DNA of 64,000 nucleotides, from contig NMRB01000391.1 in the NCBI GenBank assembly GCA_002633025.1, positions 1-64,000 of the forward strand. Direction: 5' to 3'. The notes beneath the pieces were generated by a model. The model worked only from the letters and a program-made list of their open reading frames with translations, was not told the origin of the DNA and made no database searches. Shown piece by piece: positions 37,901 to 47,083 of the stretch. Numbering within the stretch: the stretch's first letter is position 1; the number at the start of each line of letters is the position of its first letter. This DNA is from Notospermus geniculatus. Its lineage: Eukaryota; Nemertea; Pilidiophora; Heteronemertea; Lineidae. A program made the position numbers and the translations under genes.

Positions 37901-40139
37901 CGACTTCACGGGTAACATATTCTGGTCACCGCCCGCAAGGCTGAGATGTTCTTGTAAGGTTAACATCACTTACTTCCCCTTTGACGTCCAGGGCTGCAGG
38001 ATGAAGTTCGGTTCATGGACGTACGACAAGAGTCAGGTCGACTTGGTCAACTCGTCGGAGGCAGTGGACATGGGAGCGTACATCACAAACGGAGAGTGGA
38101 AAATCATCGGAACGAAGATCGTGCGTAATGAAGTGACGTACCCCATCGGCAGCGAGATATACCCGGATGTAACTGTCACGATTGTCATTAGCCGCCGTGT
38201 CCTCTACTACATCATCAATATTATCTTCCCGTGTGTGTGGTTGAACGTCCTCAGCCTGCTTGCCTTCTGCATCCCGCCAGACTCCGGTGAGAAGGTCACC
38301 CTCGGAATAACGGTGCTACTCTCCTACTCTGTCTTCATGTTGCTCGTCGCTGATAGCATGCCAGCCACCTCCGAGTTTGTGCCACTTATAGGTAGGTACT
38401 GTCCTTCTTGGTTACGTCAGCTGGACGTTGGAGTAGATGGACAAAATCAAACTCAGTAGTGGCTATCTGGCTTCGGTCTTTCTTGCCCAACGGAACGGAT
38501 AATGCTTTGTTTGGAACAAGCGTTGCGAGAAATGACAAAGCGGCTTCTGTTCCGCACACTGGTCGGGGAGAAAGACGAGTATGAATCGGCCATGTTTCTT
38601 CCGCCGTACGAACAAATACAGTGGAGACGGCGAGCAAACAATAGGCTTTTCCGTCCGGTCAGCTGTATCGGATAGAGTTTAAACCAACTCGTAGACGAAA
38701 AGAATAGTTTCTAAACAGGTCGATAAAGGCTGTCAGTGAAGAAAAAATACATTATATCAATTAACCCGAAGCTTCCCTAGATGTGGAGTGCAATGCAAAC
38801 ATGCAGTACAGCAGCTGAACTGCAATCAATTCAACGAGAACTATCTTTTGTCTTTATCATCGGTACAAATTACGGGCATCGGGATAGAGAGCTTTTTTCT
38901 AGAAGGTTACATAGAGCACTTGAGCTTCTTCTTTGGTACAAATTACGAGTAAAGGGGCATTGGAGTTTCTTTTCTTTTTGTAAAATTGGTGAGGAAGTTG
39001 CAATGAAAGTAGTGCAATTAAATTGAAGAAAGTGAGGAAGGAAGTTTGATAGAGAGGGATCCGTCTAGACTAATGGATGTACCCTAGTACAAAGAGGTGA
39101 AGGGGCTTTTCTTCATAGTGATACGAAGAAGTTACAAAGGTTTATTGAACGGCGTTAATTTACATTTACGTTCGAGGAAGTTGCAAGTGCAAATATATGG
39201 AAAAATATTGAAGAAAGAAGTTTGGTACATGTCTAGATTTAATGGAAATGTACCTTAAGTACAAAGAGTGACGATGAAGACGGTCGTGCAATATATAGAT
39301 AGGTACAATCATGTACTAGCACCTTAAACTTCCTCTGTTGTCTACATTGGTACGAATTAATGGTACAACCCCCGGTAGGTGGCGGTAGTAGGCCTAGAGG
39401 AGCGAGGCATACTCACCTCAGGAAGGTTTAATACGGAGCGGTGCGCTGGGCGAATGAAACTGTCAGGTGGTTCACAGGCAAACCTCATCCTTTTTTCTTT
39501 TCTCTCCTTTCAGGCATCTATCTGACGGTCTCAATGGCGGTTACTTCCATCTCAGTCATCCTCACGGTCTTTATTCTCAACCTTCATCACTGTGGGCCTC
39601 ATCAGAAGAAAGTCCCACAATGGGTTCGCGCTGTCGTGCTTCATCACATTGCTGGTATATGCGGACTCCGATGCTGCCATCGTGGTACGAAAGAGCCGCG
39701 TAAAATACCCGTCGTATACGAGACAAACTCGCATTACAAATCAAATAACATCACATCAGAACCGTCTGAAGTTTTTACCCGCCTTGTCGGCCATGATCCC
39801 TCGCAGGGGGTCAACGCTGTGCGATTCACTCCGGAATATAGCTCTCCGCGGAATTCAACACGAGATCTTAAAGATCCCTACGGGGATGGCTTCGATGATA
39901 TCGACGAGAAAAAACTCTCTCCGTTGGAGGAAATATTGAAATATCTCAGACTCATGGTGATGAAGAGGGACGAGGATGACAACGAGATTGATATAGTCAA
40001 CGAGTGGCGCCACGTAGCGGCCGTCATGGATCGTATGTTTTTCATTGTGTTTATGACACTTATGACTCTATCTACTACGACACTGCTTGTGTTTGTCCCG
40101 TTGGGCAGGCCAGATTGGCACGAGCCTATAGATCGATGA
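10855..40139 (+). CDS. Nicotinic acetylcholine receptor subunit, non-alpha type
   Basis: Seven exons encode a 550-residue subunit of a pentameric cation channel of the plasma membrane: 10855-10972, 25607-25672, 26414-26565, 33359-33403, 37352-37461, 37856-38391, 39514-40139 (stop TGA). All introns are GT-AG and phases agree. Features in order: signal peptide (about 5-20), Gly-rich linker, loop D Trp124, the family 45-base exon DEKNQVMVNNVWLTH, loop A WLPDIVLYN, a 13-residue Cys loop Cys197-Cys211, loop B Trp218, TM1 (280-303), TM2 (309-331), TM3 (344-368), cytoplasmic loop ending in an amphipathic helix, and TM4 (514-535). TM2 keeps Glu at -1', Thr at 2' and Leu at 9', which predicts cation selectivity. 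Loop C (around 259-268) lacks the adjacent Cys pair, so it cannot be a classical alpha subunit and probably needs alpha partners. The last exon exists in a second copy 4.6 kb downstream. Orthology to a named vertebrate subunit cannot be assigned. Confidence 0.93.
11059..11280. mobile_element. Nested palindromic element, 222 bp
   Basis: The outer arms AGTGGTGTTTCCCTCTTTCA and the continuation CAGTGAACACCGAAAAATGG are mirrored at 11228-11280. An inner palindrome (about 11155-11215, GAACACCGAAAATCTG against CAGATTTTCAGTGTTC) repeats part of the same word, so the element looks like two related hairpins, one inside the other. Confidence 0.8.
14181..14400. repeat. Three-copy 78-bp minisatellite of hairpin units
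   Basis: Units start at 14181, 14260 and 14336. Each begins with GAACAATAGAACTAAGACGC or a close variant and contains the complement GTGTTCTATTGTTCC some 40 bases later, followed by GGAAGAAACACTTGAACGTC. Every unit is therefore a potential hairpin with a 12-14 bp stem. The third unit is cut short after its hairpin. Confidence 0.85.
15934..16051. mobile_element. GGGAGGTTTCGCAA-family MITE, 118 bp
   Basis: The left arm GGGAGGTTTCGCAAGCGCAC continues with GGTTAGGCC and ACAACGTTTATCTATTG; the right arm is its complement. TA flanks both ends (15932-15933, 16052-16053). A sister copy lies at 33000-33123 in intron 3 of the same gene. Confidence 0.88.
16586..16901. mobile_element. Large palindromic element, 316 bp
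   Basis: Arms of about 110 bases start with GCACACAGAAAAAAAAATCA and include GAGTGGAGACTCAGAGTCTC and TTAGGGACAAAATGGTTCGA. They are mirrored with few mismatches up to 16901. The centre holds further repeats of the word AAAATATTTT(C) next to CGAGA. No coding capacity. Confidence 0.85.
18904..19023. mobile_element. Foldback element with GGGCC termini, 120 bp
   Basis: GGGCCTCGTATTCTAGAAGC at the left is matched by the complement of GCTTCTAGAATACGGCCC at the right. The arms continue imperfectly (ACTCTAAGG against CCTTAGAGT). It is more decayed than the other palindromes. Confidence 0.65.
19780..20380. repeat. Degenerate CCAAT/ATTGG-rich repeats
   Basis: Short related words recur: TGCCCATTGGCACGA, CAGACCATTGGTTGTCAACC, CGATTGTCAGCCAGTAAGATG and CAGTTGTCA. 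They alternate at irregular spacing and form a decayed satellite-like patch, part of which is copied in the downstream 0.79 kb duplication. Confidence 0.6.
20088..20876. repeat. 0.79 kb direct repeat, copy 1
   Basis: It starts TATCAGTTGTCAGAGTGATC and ends AACGTCTACCACAATC. It is nearly identical to 20878-21675 apart from single-base changes and a small indel near 20300 (copy 2 has extra GGCAAT-type words). The copies meet at a single N (20877). Confidence 0.9.
20877..20877. other. Single unresolved base at a repeat junction
   Basis: The only N seen in the window lies exactly between the two 0.79 kb repeat copies, which suggests an assembly join rather than a random sequencing ambiguity. Confidence 0.9.
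20878..21675. repeat. 0.79 kb direct repeat, copy 2
   Basis: Second copy of 20088-20876, 798 bases. It includes the same poly-C run followed by GCCAAAAATTTTTTTT and the same CATGTTTGAACTACACACC word. It then continues into unique DNA (GAATTCCAGAAAGG). Confidence 0.9.
23160..23195. repeat. ACATGTAC microsatellite
   Basis: Repeated palindromic ACATGTAC/GTACATGT words. The same motif recurs near 17326-17340 and 28138-28160, a common simple repeat in marine invertebrate genomes. Confidence 0.7.
25607..25672 (+). CDS. Receptor exon 2: Gly-rich cassette exon
   Basis: A 66-base exon with a good acceptor (TTCTTTTCAG) and donor (GTAAAC). It begins and ends in the same phase, so it can be skipped without changing the frame. 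It codes for a linker rich in Gly, Arg and Ser between the signal peptide and the ligand-binding domain, a stretch not conserved in the family. Its assignment rests on phase and splice sites only. Confidence 0.55.
26414..26565 (+). CDS. Receptor exon 3: start of ligand-binding domain
   Basis: The product contains LVKKVFGYTDYDNTVRPV, a candidate N-glycosylation site NATD, and VRFGLTLIQVMDM, which match the first helix and first beta strand of nicotinic receptor subunits. Donor GTGAGG, phase 0. Confidence 0.92.
29079..29313. mobile_element. Element with ATTCATACT termini, about 235 bp
   Basis: TTGATTCATACTTCAGACGC at the left is answered by GCAGTATGAATTGGG at the right. Only the outer 10-12 bases are clearly inverted, but the interior is rich in GACGCCG/CGGCGTC words. 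The termini match the elements at 49384-49500 and 53462-53585. Confidence 0.5.
30500..30580 (+). mobile_element. tRNA-derived SINE fragment
   Basis: A perfect B box GGTTCGAGCCC (30542-30552) sits in a tRNA T-arm-like context (GGGTTCGAGCCCGGG), and an A-box-like word TGTCCAGTGGG lies at 30497-30507. It is followed by a T run. The folding does not give an intact tRNA acceptor stem. Confidence 0.5.
31389..31759. mobile_element. Mariner-type MITE, 371 bp
   Basis: The termini CAGTGTGTCCCAGAAAG and the complement CTTTCTGGGACACACTG lie at the ends, flanked by TA on both sides. CAGTGTGTCCC-like ends with TA duplications are typical of Tc1/mariner elements. The internal open frames are short and show no DDE motif, so it is a deletion derivative. 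Confidence 0.8.
32101..32129. other. Perfect 29-base hairpin
   Basis: AAGCCAACACGTCGACGTCG continues into TGTTGGCTT, giving an 11-bp perfect stem around a self-complementary GTCGAC centre. It is isolated and has no obvious family in the window. Confidence 0.5.
33000..33123. mobile_element. GGGAGGTTTCGCAA-family MITE, 124 bp
   Basis: Sister of 15934-16051: the arms GGGAGGTTTCGCAAGCGCCC and ACGACGTTTATCTATTG are mirrored, with TA at both flanks (32998-32999, 33124-33125). The loop differs (GTGGGTACATGTATACCC). Confidence 0.9.
33359..33403 (+). CDS. Receptor exon 4: 45-base loop D exon
   Basis: Encodes exactly DEKNQVMVNNVWLTH, the 15-residue exon kept at this size across nicotinic receptor genes, with the loop D tryptophan. 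Acceptor TTTTTAG, donor GTAAGA. Confidence 0.95.
33711..33836. mobile_element. GGGAGTTTTCGCAA-family MITE, first of a tandem pair
   Basis: The arms GGGAGTTTTCGCAAAGCCCC and CGAAACGCCAACG are mirrored at the right; the right terminus has changed to CTCGCGA. A short fragment of the same family (TTGACGTTTCGGGG, 33681-33694) lies just upstream, suggesting repeated insertion at this site. Confidence 0.85.
33840..33968. mobile_element. GGGAGTTTTCGCAA-family MITE, second of a tandem pair
   Basis: It begins immediately after the first copy (TATATAGAGTTTTCGCAAGG) and ends CTCCCTA. The loop words GGTGCTCTCCTCG and CATCGATCAATGGG resemble the loop of the 10141-10270 copy, so all three share descent. 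Confidence 0.88.
37352..37461 (+). CDS. Receptor exon 5: loop A region
   Basis: The product runs from EWRDERISWNPDDYSG to WLPDIVLYN, the most conserved part of the extracellular domain, with Trp155 and Tyr162 in loop A. Donor GTAAGT; phase 2 joins to exon 6 to give VLYNNADDY. Confidence 0.95.
37856..38391 (+). CDS. Receptor exon 6: Cys loop, loops B and C, TM1 and TM2
   Basis: Encodes CKVNITYFPFDVQGC (Cys loop with a candidate glycosylation site), GSWTYD (loop B), a loop C with YPIGSEIYPD in place of the alpha-type Cys pair, TM1 with the FPC motif, and the pore helix beginning GEKVTLGITVLL. It ends at MPATSEFVPLI. Donor GTAGGT, phase 1. Confidence 0.96.
38470..38602. mobile_element. Decayed foldback element next to the duplication breakpoint
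   Basis: TCTTTCTTGCCCAACGGAAC and TAATGCTTTGTTTGGAAC are imperfectly mirrored by sequence ending GAGTATGAATCGGCC. It is related to the element at 49384-49500 (both have ATGCTTTGTTTGG next to GCGGAACAGAA). The element ends 30 bases before the 4.6 kb duplicated unit begins. Confidence 0.55.
39514..40139 (+). CDS. Receptor exon 7: TM3, cytoplasmic loop, TM4 and stop
   Basis: A 626-base terminal exon after the acceptor TCTCCTTTCAG. The leftover G from exon 6 joins to make LIGIYLTVSMAV (TM3). The cytoplasmic loop is moderate in length (about 145 residues), acidic near its end, with KLSPLEEILKYLRLM preceding TM4 (MFFIVFMTLMTLSTTTLLVF). The C-terminal tail is short. Confidence 0.94.
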
Positions 40140-41484
40140 GACAGATAGGTAAACAACGGGGCTATTTTCATGTATTCGTGCCTTGAGAGAAACGCGATGA
40201 TGATGTGGAAAAGATGTCGGATCACGCCTCTCGCCATCTTGTGATCTCCACGAATTCGTCGATTAGGGTGTTACGTGGTGTCACGCCGGCCCAGAGGAAT
40301 AGAGGAATATATTACCAATTAATGTATGAGTGATGGGTTTAAAATGGCTCATTCATCGATTCGGTGTGATAGCCGATTCTGGATGGGGAATAGTGATCCA
40401 GTGATTACCAATAATGTATTCATGGATTAATGCTTAGATGCCGAACACGCCATTTCGAGTGGATTTATGACCGAATCCTAGTTGTGAGTGCCTCAAATTG
40501 GTGATTACTAGCTCGTCGAAAATATCAACAGGAAGTATTCACCAAAACCAGGATGGTGTACTGTTGAAAAGTGAAATTTGCTTCAAACCATTTCCATGCA
40601 CTCCTCAAATTTGTAACTTGCCTGCCTTTCCTTCTAACTAACATTTACTTTATTAGCCAGTATGTCTTGCCATCAAAAGAACTTCGTTAAAAGTTACTAA
40701 CTTACTGTGCGCAGCCCATGGTTAGGACGTAGCAAGGTACCGGTACCGTAGTTTAGCCCTGATGTAGAGTGACGGCATCCATTTCGCTTCCAAAAAGTGA
40801 CTGATATTGTAGCTGCACCAATAACAGACCTTAAAGGGTTAACTCCCACTAAATTCATCGTCCAGGAACATAAACAATGCAGGTTAGATCCCATTCAATG
40901 GATTTGAAAGGCATGATTTGCTCTGCAAGCCCGTCAGTTTCGAAAGTGATGTGTGTATATATATGAGTTTTTCTATTGTTTGTTAACTTCGGTATTTGTT
41001 CATAGGGAGTGGTGTAGCATGTACTGGCACTGTGCTCAATTGTGTAAATTCATGCTGATGTAAAGTTATTCACATTTCAAGACTTGTAAAGATGGCGGTA
41101 GACCCTACAATTGGATAATGCATCGACCTTTTGCTTTTCCCACAGCGAGGTTCTGCATGCAGCCTGTGTGGGCGATCAGTTCTGGATACAGCTTCTGATT
41201 GGTCAACAAGTTCCTGATGCAGCTTCTGATTGGTGGATCAGTCTCGTGGCTATATTCACGATGTGTATCATTCTAGCCGCAGTGAGGATACTTCATCGGC
41301 AGTTAGGCCTATAGGTCTACGGACAAGGCTTTATCAATGCGTCTGAAATGCCAAAGCTGGAACCATGGATTAGACTGTGGTATTTGTTTCACTCAAAACT
41401 TTATTCCCATGTACATATTGTATTGGATGTAAATGGTAGATATGTAAATTAAGTCTTCTTAAAGATATCACTGTACATTACGTC

Positions 41485-41490
41485 AATAAA
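41485..41490 (+). terminator. Candidate polyadenylation signal of the receptor gene
   Basis: AATAAA lies 1.35 kb after the receptor stop in a run of A/T-rich DNA. The same signal is at 46094-46099 in the duplicated unit. Confidence 0.4.
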
Positions 41491-42766
41491 CAGGAACTTG
41501 TTAATACATATGAAGTTTACGAGATTTTCCAGTGTGGAAACGTTGAGAACGCCAGATGGACCTAAACATTCTAACCACAGTTGTTGCCCCAGTGTACTGA
41601 CACAAGATAAGAAGAAATGGAGGAGAATGGTGAACACACGGGTCATGGCCAGCTTGTGAAGTGTAGTCGGAAGTATCCCCGCAAATACCGAAGTCTATCT
41701 TGTGACCTTCAAGATCCACCCGTCGAGGAGGCACAGGGCAGTGCAGGGAGAGTGTCATCAGTAGACAAATGCTGCACAATAGCTTCTATTTAGCAGCTAT
41801 AGTGGAAAATTATGCGGTAGGCACCATCAATTTCAGCATCCCACCCGAAAAAAAATAACACGAATAAATCTGGCAGGCGATTGAGCACCCTTATCAGTAA
41901 AATGTACCGGTTTCCATGGGAACGAATATACTGGCGGTTTACCCTAATAATGGCAATTTCGAAATGATCCCATGTCAGATTTGAACCGTTTTGGGACCAA
42001 GTTATTATCAGCGGATCGAGATGATGATGGGATTGCGAGGGTAACCGCAGTCATCGATACCGATCCTCACGCCTCTCTCCATCTCAGTGGGTTAGCGTTT
42101 CTGTATCACTGCATCTTTGGGGGCAAATTCCACTGCGCTGAAATCCTCGCTCTCGGGCGTCGGTTCATCTCCCTAGGCCATCTGGTGGCCAAAATGTGTA
42201 CTTCATGCATGTACAGAGAAGCTGAGGTCGACTGCATAAATAGAATGCTAACCGTTACCCCAAACATCCTAGGCCAAACCCTTCCATGAAAGAAAATGGT
42301 AACCTTAACCCCTTGACCTAACTCTTCCAGCCTCACTAGGCCTAAATGTGGGAACCCAAAGGGCCTAGATCTGCAACGCCCTAAGTTGCTTTTATCTTTT
42401 ACCGAACATCACAGTACATAGTACATAAGCCCATTTGTCCGTCTTAGTATACACCAGGAATGCAAAGACTTGGCAAACCAACTGAACTGATAACAACAAG
42501 CCTTTTCCATTTATTTTTGTAAGTGATAACGATTCTTGCAGCTAAACTCAGTGAATCCTGACTGGTGGCGAACAAATGTTGAAGATGTTAGCCCAGGAAT
42601 ACGTCTCAAAGGAGTGGTAACGAAATATTTCAATCGTAAGAATGCAGGCCACACGCAGCTTTGCCGACTTTGCCAACAACATCAGTTGACCAACACAAGA
42701 TTCGTCGAATCACGCCCAAAAGTAATAACTGAGTCCAGCTTTCATGCTCAACCAACACGTAATATT

Positions 42767-43222
42767 AGCCCTGTTTACACTACATAAAAACCCGCGTCTC
42801 ACCCGGGCTTTTTCTGTCTACACCTGTTAAAAGCGCGGGTCTAGACCCGGGGATGAAAAGTCCGGGCTTTTTGAACCCTCCGATTTCGAAGGGTTTTTGG
42901 AGGGCTTAATTTAGACCCGCGTCTCCTGCGGGTTTTTAAGTAGTATAGACGCAATAGACCCGGGCTTTGTCTAGTTCTTGAACACCGCGACAGGCGGCGT
43001 GTCTTGTGGGCATGCGCGGTAAAAAGCCAGCACTCCAATTTGGCGCCTCCTCTTCGTGAAGAGTACGCTGCAGCAGCGACCCTATCGCCGGGCGTAGCAA
43101 TTAAGTTCAGCTAGATTTTAGTAGTGTAGACGCTCGCCGGGTCTCAGGCGGGTTTTTTTTCAAGCCCGGGCTTGACACGGGCTCAAAAAGCCCGGGGATT
43201 TCTATGTAGTGTAACCACAGCT
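42767..43222. mobile_element. 456-bp MITE with empty site in the second unit
   Basis: The terminal inverted repeats AGCCCTGTTTACACTACATA and the complement AGCTGTGGTTACACTACATA bound a GC-rich interior with many CCCGGG and CGCGGGT words. Unit 2 reads straight through (AATATTGTATACGGG near 47490), so the insertion is exact and flanked by the short duplication ATT (possibly TATT). A 3-bp duplication suits a PIF/Harbinger-like element, but ATT is not its usual TWA target. No transposase. Confidence 0.88.
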
Positions 43223-44120
43223 ATTGTATACGGGAGCACTGTGCCATGAGCAAACAATAGGCTTTTCCGTCCGGTCAGCTGTATCGGATAGAGTTTAAAC
43301 CAACTCGTAGACGAAAAGAATAGTTTCTAAACAGGTCGATAAAGGCTGTCAGTGAAGAAAAAATACATTATATCAATTAACCCGAAGCTTCCCTAGACGT
43401 GGAGTGCAATGCAAACATGCAGTACAGCAGCTGAACTGCAATCAATTCAACGAGAACTATCTTTTGTCTTTATCATCGGTACAAATTACGGGCACCGGGA
43501 TAGAGAGCTTTTTTCTAGAAGGTTACATAGAGCACTTAAGCTTCTTCTTTGGTACGAATTACGAGTAAAGGGGCATTGGAGTTTCTTTTCTTTATGTAAA
43601 ATTGGTGAGGAAGTTGCAATAAACGTACCCGGTAGTGCAATTAAATTGAAAAAAGTGAGGAAGGAGTTATAGAGAGGGATCCGTCTAGACTAATGGATGT
43701 ACCCTAGTACAAAGAGGTGAAGGGGCTTTTCTTCATATAGTGATACGAAGAGGTTACAAAGGTTTATTGAACGGCGTTAATTTACATTTACGTTCGAGGA
43801 AGTTGCAAGCGCAAATATATGGAAAAATATTGAAGAAGGAAGTTTGGTACATGTCTAGATTTAATGGAAATGTACCTTAAGTACAAAGAGTGACGATGAA
43901 GACGGTCGTGCAATATAATGATAGGTACATGTACTAGCACCTTAAACTTCCTCTGTTGTCTATATTGGTACGAATTAATGGTACAACCGGTAGTAGGCCT
44001 ATAGAGGAGCGAGGCATACTCACCTCAGGAAGGTTTAATACGGAGCGGTGCGCTGGGCAAATGAAACTGTCAGGTGGTTCACAGGCAAACCTCATCCTTT
44101 TTTCTTTTCTCTCCTTTCAG

Positions 44121-44746
44121 GCATCTATCTGACGGTCTCAATGGCGGTTACTTCCATCTCAGTCATCCTCACGGTCTTCATTCTCAACCTTCATCACTGT
44201 GGGCCTCATCAGAAGAAAGTCCCACAATGGGTTCGCGCTGTCGTGCTTCATCACATTGCTGGTATATGCGGACTCCGATGCTGCCATCGTGGTACGAAAG
44301 AGCCGCGTAAAATACCCGTCGTATACGAGACAAACTCGCATTACAAATCAAATAACATCACATCAGAACCGTCTGAAGTTTTTACCCGCCTTGTCGGCCA
44401 TGATCCCTCGCAGGGGGTCAACGCTGTGCGATTCACTCCGGAATATAGCTCTCCGCGGAATTCAACACGAGATCTTAAAGATCCCTACGGGGATGGCTTC
44501 GATGATATCGACGAGAAAAAACTCTCTCCGTTGGAGGAAATATTGAAATATCTCAGACTCATGGTGATGAAGAGGGACGAGGATGACAACGAGATTGATA
44601 TAGTCAACGAGTGGCGCCACGTAGCGGCCGTCATGGATCGTATGTTTTTCATTGTGTTTATGACACTTATGACTCTATCTACTACGACACTGCTTGTGTT
44701 TGTCCCGTTGGGCAGGCCAGATTGGCACGAGCCTATAGATCGATGA
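44121..44746 (+). CDS. Second copy of receptor exon 7
   Basis: Encodes exactly the same 208 residues as exon 7, with a silent TTT/TTC change in TM3 (about 39560 versus 44168). The acceptor CTCCTTTCAG is intact, so it could be spliced as an alternative last exon, but it has no upstream exons of its own. If the duplication is an assembly artefact this is simply the other allele. Confidence 0.7.
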
Positions 44747-46093
44747 GACAGATAGGTAAACAACGGGGCTATTTTCATGTATTCGTGCCTTGAGAGAAAC
44801 GCGATGATGATGTGGAAAAGATGTCGGATCACGCCTCTCGCCATCTTGTGATCTCCACGAATTCGTCGATTAGGGTGTTACGTGGTGTCACGCCGGCCCA
44901 GAGGAATAGAGGAATATATTACCAATTAATGTATGAGTGATGGGTTTAAAATGGCTCATTCATCGATTCGGTGTGAAATAGCCGATTCTGGATGGGGAAT
45001 AGTGATCCAGTGATTACCAATAATGTATTCATGGATTAATGCTTAGATGCCGAACACGCCATTTCGAGTGGATTTATGACCGAATCCTAGTTGTGAGTGC
45101 CTCAAATTGGTGATTACTAGCTCGTCGAAAATATCAACAGGAAGTATTCACCAAAACCAGGATGGTGTACTGTTGAAAAGTGAAATTTGCTTCAAACCAT
45201 TTCCATGCACTCCTCAAATTTGTAACTTGCCTGCCTTTCCTTCTAACTAACATTTACTTTATTAGCCAGTATGTCTTGCCATCAAAAGAACTTCGTTAAA
45301 AGTTACTAACTTACTGTGCGCAGCCCATGGTTAGGACGTAGCAAGGTACCGGTACCGTAGTTTAGCCCTGATGTAGAGTGACGGCATCCATTTCGCTTCC
45401 AAAAAGTGACTGATATTGTAGCTGCACCAATAACAGACCTTAAAGGGTTAACTCCCACTAAATTCATCGTCCAGGAACATAAACAATGCAGGTTAGATCC
45501 CATTCAATGGATTTGAAAGGCATGATTTGCTCTGCAAGCCCGTCAGTTTCGAAAGTGATGTGTGTATATATATGAGTTTTTCTATTGTTTGTTAACTTCG
45601 GTATTTGTTCATAGGGAGTGGTGTAGCATGTACTGGCACTGTGCTCAATTGTGTAAATTCATGCTGATGTAAAGTTATTCACATTTCAAGACTTGTAAAG
45701 ATGGCGGTAGACCCTACAATTGGATAATGCATCGACCTTTTGCTTTTCCCACAGCGAGGTTCTGCATGCAGCCTGTGTGGGCGATCAGTTCTGGATACAG
45801 CTTCTGATTGGTCAACAAGTTCCTGATGCAGCTTCTGATTGGTGGATCAGTCTCGTGGCTATATTCACGATGTGTATCATTCTAGCCGCAGTGAGGATAC
45901 TTCATCGGCAGTTAGGCCTATAGGTTTACGGACAAGGCTTTATCAATGCGTCTGAAATGCCAAAGCTGGAACCATGGATTAGACTGTGGTATTTGTTTCA
46001 CTCAAAACTTTATTCCCGTGTACATATTGTATTGGATGTAAATGGTAGATATGTAAATTAAGCCTTCTTAAAGATATCACTGTACATTACGTC

Positions 46094-46099
46094 AATAAA
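46094..46099 (+). terminator. Copied candidate polyadenylation signal
   Basis: AATAAA at the position matching 41485-41490 in unit 1. Confidence 0.35.
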
Positions 46100-46935
46100 C
46101 AGGAATTGTTAATACATATGAAATTGACTGATTATTAGGAGATTTTCCAGTGTGAAAACGTTGAGAACGCCAGATGGACCATAAACATCCTTGCCCCAGT
46201 GTACTGACACAAGATAAGAAGAAATTTGGAGGAGAATGGTGAACACACGGGTCATGGCCAGCTTGCAGTATCTTGTGAACTTCAAGATTCACCCGCCGAT
46301 CGGGCGGCACAGGGCACTGCAGGGAGAGTGTCATCAGTAGACAAATGCTGCACAATAGCTTCTATTTAGCAGCTATAGTGGAAAATTATGCGGTAGGCAC
46401 CATCAATTTCAGCATCCCACCCGAAAAAAATAACACGAATAAATCTGGCAGGCGATTGAGCACCCTTATCAGTAAAATGTGCCGGTTTCCATGGGAACGA
46501 ATATACTGGCGGTTTACCCTAATAATGGCAATTTCGAAATGATCCCATGTCAGATTTGAACCGTTTTGGGAGCAAGTTATTATCAGCGGATCGAGATGAT
46601 GATGGGATTGCGAGGGTAACCGCAGTCATCGATACCGATCCTCACGCCTCTCTCCATCTCAGTGGGTTAGCGTTTCTGTATCACTGCATCTTTGGGGGCA
46701 AATTCCACTGCGCTGAAATCATCGCTCTCGGGCGTCGGTTCATCTCCCTAGGCCATCTGGTGGCCAAAATGTGTACTTCATGCATGTACAGAGAAGCTGA
46801 GGTCGACTGCATATAAATAGAATGCTAACCGTTACCCAAAACATTCTAGGCCAAACCCTTCCATGAAAGAAAATGGTAACCTTAACCCCTTGACCTAACT
46901 CTTCCAATCACTAGGACTAAATGTGGGAACCCAAA

Positions 46936-47083
46936 GGGCCGTATGCACCAAGCGAAGATCATCTTGAACTCAGGTTAAGCCACAACTTTTCAATTGTTCA
47001 GGTTTGCCAGGGCATGATGTGACAATGGAAAGGTTGTGGCTTAACCTGAGTTCAAGATAATCTTCGTTTGGTGCATACGGTCC
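46936..47083. mobile_element. 148-bp GGGCC-ended foldback with empty site in unit 1
   Basis: The arms GGGCCGTATGCACCAAGCGA and TCTTGAACTCAGGTTAAGCC are mirrored at the right end. Unit 1 has the uninterrupted sequence AACCCAAAGGGCCTAG (about 42353), while unit 2 has CCAAAGGGCC on both sides of the insert. Because the termini overlap this repeat, the true target duplication could be anywhere from 3 to 10 bases. Confidence 0.88.

Larger units (their letters stand above)
38632..43247. repeat. 4.6 kb direct repeat, unit 1
   Basis: It runs from GAGCAAACAATAGGC to GGGAGCACTGTGCCAT and includes part of receptor intron 6, exon 7, the 3' UTR and downstream DNA. It is nearly identical to unit 2 apart from small indels and a private 456-bp insertion at 42767-43222. 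Confidence 0.93.

Noticed and set aside
41111-41314. A 67-codon frame downstream of the receptor with a hydrophobic C-terminal stretch (WISLVAIFTMCIILAAV) and an acceptor-like CCCACAG before it, suggesting an alternative TM4 exon.
   Set aside because: Exon 7 already encodes TM4 and a stop. The frame contains a short internal repeat (CAGCTTCTGATTGGT) and lacks the conserved residues before TM4. It is copied in unit 2 only because the whole unit is.
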